NCBI GenBank assembly: GCA_963969345.1
Contig: OZ017770.1
Span: 8,751,246-8,815,245 of the forward strand
From: Turbatrix aceti
Taxonomy: Eukaryota; Nematoda; Chromadorea; Rhabditida; Panagrolaimidae
Length of the DNA stretch: 64,000 bases
Direction of reading: 5' to 3'
Shown: piece after piece, positions 61,583-64,000 of the stretch
Position numbering within the stretch: the stretch's first letter is position 1
How the letters are laid out: each line of letters starts with the position of its first letter
The notes under the pieces: model-generated
What the model was told of the DNA's origin: nothing
The model's input: only the letters and a program-made list of their open reading frames with translations
Database searches by the model: none
Program-made: the position numbers and the translations under genes

Positions 61583-64000
61583 CTGAAATAATTTTTATTG
61601 CGCCAATGACAAAGATAAACAAAACAAAAAACACAAATGAGATCATTAAATTACAAGAAATTTGGTTAAGTGATAGGTACGCTGTGGAGGTGGTGGACGA
61701 TACTGTGACACGTAAACTATTATATTGGCTATATATTTGCTGGTAAACACGTTGTTAGTATACAATTGGAGAACAAGCTCCAGGTGGACTTCCTGGGGAC
61801 CGTCGAGTGAATCCCGAAGCGAAATCATGGCTGAATTTGGTGTATCGCCTTTTTGGATGAGAAAATTGGATCGAATTGCGGGAATCACGTTGAAGGCTGA
61901 AAGATATTAGTAAACGCGTGCTAGTTAGTATTTAACAGACTTTCAGGTTTAGATTTGACAACCCTGAGTTCGAAAAGAACGTTAGTGGCAGGATTACTGG
62001 GACCCTTCATGGTTATGAGTGTTACAGATGTTCGATGAGCCGAAATGTTAATATGCTTCGGTATCGCGATGTGCTGCCAAGTGATATGAGCCGGGTAATG
62101 CTTACAAATTGAATCCGCAATGTTAGTACACATTTTTGAACTTTTAACACACCGACTACAAGTTTTGTTAGGTAAACAGGTTTTGTTATTTTTTTTTTAA
62201 ATTTAAACCCACTTTTTGTAATTCTTGTCGTGAACGTAGTTGGCCGGGCAAACGATCTTCTCGCATCTGTATGATCCAAGAGTGTTCACACAAATGTGAT
62301 TTTTCTCGGTACAGACGCCAGTTGAGCATTCGTCAATGTCTAAAATGTATTCCTGGGTTTAAGAATTATTTTTGCCCGTTGCTGACCTTTGCAAGTTATT
62401 CCATCATCCTGAATTTGGTAGCCAGGAGGACAGGTGCACCTGAACGAGCCGGGGGTGTTGATGCAACTTCCCATGCACAGCTGGCTTCCGCTTCGTGCCC
62501 AGATGCTGCATTCGTCGACGTCGATGCATTTTGTGTCGTCCATAGCAAGCATGTATCCACGGTCACAGATGCACTGATAACTGCCAGGAGTGTTTACGCA
62601 TTTTTGTTGACATTTCGCGATTCCTAGCTCGCACTCGTCGATATCTGAAAAAAAAACATTTTATCAGGTAGAAAATTTTTATATTTGAACAAACCATTGC
62701 AGTGTCGACCGTCGGATGATTCGTTGTATCCTTCGTGGCATCTACAGCGGAACGATCCAACAGTATTCTCGCAGGTCGCGTACATGCCACAGGTATGACC
62801 GGCAAATTTGACGCATTCATCGACGTCTTCGCAAGTCTTGGTTTCTTCGTTGAATTCAAAACCAGGGAGACAGCGGCACTTATACGAGCCAAAAAGATTG
62901 ATGCAAACCATGTCGCCACAGTTGTTGAGCTCGGATGACGCGCATTCGTCAACGTCTAAAAAATTCCTTTTTTGTTGCAAAAACATTTTTTTTTGATTAG
63001 CACACACCGTTGCAAAATCCAGTTTCCGTATCCAGCTTGTACCCAAAGGAACAGATGTTGCCTTTTTCCTGGCAACGGTAGCTGCCAGGTGAGTTGATGC
63101 AATCTTCATACGCGGTACATGCTTTCGGATTTGCGCATTCATCGATATCCTGGCACGTTCCGTTCTTCGCAGTGTATCCAAAGGGACAATTGATCGACGT
63201 GCACTCTCCGGTAACCGGGTTCATGATATCGGACTCGTTGCATCTTTTTGGATCGCATCGATAGCTGCCCTGCGTATTGCGGCAGTGATAAAGCGGTCCA
63301 CAGTCGTGTGATCCCAGATTACACTCATCGACGTCTGAAAACCGCCCCCAGTTAGCGATACAAACCAACAAATTGTGCTCAAAACAATCAATTTCAGACC
63401 AGTGCATTCCTCAGTGTCGCTATCCAAAGCGTAACCGGTACCGCAACTCAGCGTCCTGATACACTTGTAAGATCCGGGTACGTTGAGGCAGCGCTGCGTT
63501 TCGAGACAGTCATCCATTAGTGTAAGACATTCGTCAATATCTGTTAGAACATGTAGATTAGCGGTGTACACAAAACAAAGACGTTAGACCAAAGCGTGGG
63601 TGGTAACAGCGGATATGAACGTCAAGCAGGACTTACACATGTCTTACCGGTACACGATCCATTGGCTTCCGTAATAAAGCCTGGATCGCATTCCATCGCT
63701 GCCCGAGCCGCGGCGCCCTTTTTACCGGGTGCAAAGAGTTCTTTTAACTCTGCAGGATTGAAAACCCTCATCCTGTAGTCTGGGCGGCAGTAATGGCTGT
63801 TTTCGGTGTTTACACAGACCAGCTTGGGGTTACAGGGGTGTTCGCTACATTCATCGGAGAAGGTCATGTCTGCAGGCGAGCTCAGCGAACTCGACTCACC
63901 GAGGCAATCTTTGCCGTTGGAATCCAGTTCGTAGCCCGGACGGCATGAGCATTCTGCGATCCCGTTTCCCCGATCGGAGCAAATGTGTTCGCATTCTGCT
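61111..64000 (-). CDS. FBLN1: Fibulin-1, C-terminal part, with alternative C and D ends (5' part outside window)
   Basis: The window holds the 3' half of a secreted matrix protein made of calcium-binding EGF repeats and a fibulin-type module. EGF exons lie at about 63636-64000+, 63399-63541, 63005-63334, 62695-62957, 62384-62645 and 62213-62339, with repeated D-(I/V)-D-E-C starts and N-T-x-G-S-(Y/F)-x-C cores. After the last EGF exon (ending DKNYKK, two-base overhang) two endings are possible. The proximal pair 61941-62140 and 61646-61896 has its own stop and matches the FBLN1 C-type module. The distal set 61447-61582, 61301-61403 and 61111-61253 matches the D-type module (start CYPMDHMC, end [11 protein letters not shown]). 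Both acceptors fit the same reading phase. Fibulin-1 sits in basement membranes and binds ADAMTS proteases, nidogen and laminin. The N-terminal anaphylatoxin-like modules should be right of 64000. Confidence 0.93.
61646..62140 (-). CDS. FBLN1: Fibulin-1 C-type terminal exons
   Basis: Two exons (61941-62140, 61896 down to 61646) code for the first of two alternative fibulin-type modules. Key points: start [13 protein letters not shown], middle [14 protein letters not shown], and the beta-strand end [17 protein letters not shown], followed by a short Pro-rich tail and a stop codon. The acceptor at 62141 (TTAAAAG) is weak, with few pyrimidines directly before it. Use of these exons excludes the distal D exons, because of the stop. 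Confidence 0.85.

Noticed and set aside
1..64000. CRISPR arrays, prokaryotic operons, integrases or transposases
   Set aside because: No spaced direct repeats, no Shine-Dalgarno-led gene strings and no recognisable mobile-element proteins; the coding is spliced throughout.

Overview
This window is from a compact animal nuclear genome. Eleven protein-coding loci are split by spliceosomal introns that are mostly 45-70 bases long (GT donors, T-rich acceptors ending ag). The gene set is purely metazoan: an IL-17-receptor-like SEFIR receptor, p190RhoGAP, a receptor tyrosine phosphatase, TANC/Rolling pebbles, fibulin-1, an SNX9-type sorting nexin, a RUFY-type RUN-FYVE protein and VPS36. Tiny introns, TTTTCAG-like acceptors and an A/T-rich background with short poly-G/poly-C tracts suggest a small-genome protostome, perhaps a nematode outside Caenorhabditis or another ecdysozoan. 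The exact taxon cannot be fixed from the sequence alone. Nothing prokaryotic, plasmid, viral or CRISPR-like was seen. Exon models below were built by hand from splice motifs and reading phase; ends may be off by one or two bases.

Layout. 1-508: a broken, near-identical second copy of the 3' part of the RCC1 gene. 924-2807 (-): a six-exon orphan gene with a ubiquitin-like N-terminus and an atypical kinase-like C-terminus. 3140-7711 (-): a 1278-residue RCC1-repeat protein. 10508-15226 (+): the SEFIR receptor. 16027-19937 (-): an SH3-PX-BAR sorting nexin (SNX9/18/33 type). 22678-29963 (-): p190RhoGAP, 15 coding exons. 34207-41421 (+): receptor tyrosine phosphatase with one Ig and four FN3 domains, an active D1 and a degenerate D2. 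41697-43794 (-): a Q/P/M-rich probable coactivator. 46251-48228 (+): RUN-FYVE protein. 51194-52953 (+): VPS36 of ESCRT-II. 56379-60871 (+): TANC-like STAND ATPase with ankyrin and TPR repeats. 61111-64000 (-): fibulin-1, whose 5' part lies beyond the window.

Theme. Several genes concern membrane traffic (SNX9, RUN-FYVE, VPS36, possibly the RCC1 protein) or adhesion, cytoskeletal and matrix signalling (p190RhoGAP, RPTP, TANC, fibulin). There is no sign of an operon; genes lie on both strands with several convergent pairs.

Most notable points: (a) fibulin-1 keeps two alternative, phase-matched C-terminal modules in the same C-then-D order as vertebrate FBLN1; (b) a recent local duplication (1-508 versus 3511-4019) brackets the orphan ubiquitin-like/kinase-like gene; (c) the RPTP D2 domain is a shrunken pseudophosphatase with Asp where the catalytic Cys would be; (d) the RUN-FYVE gene needs either an unusual acceptor or has a one-base frameshift.
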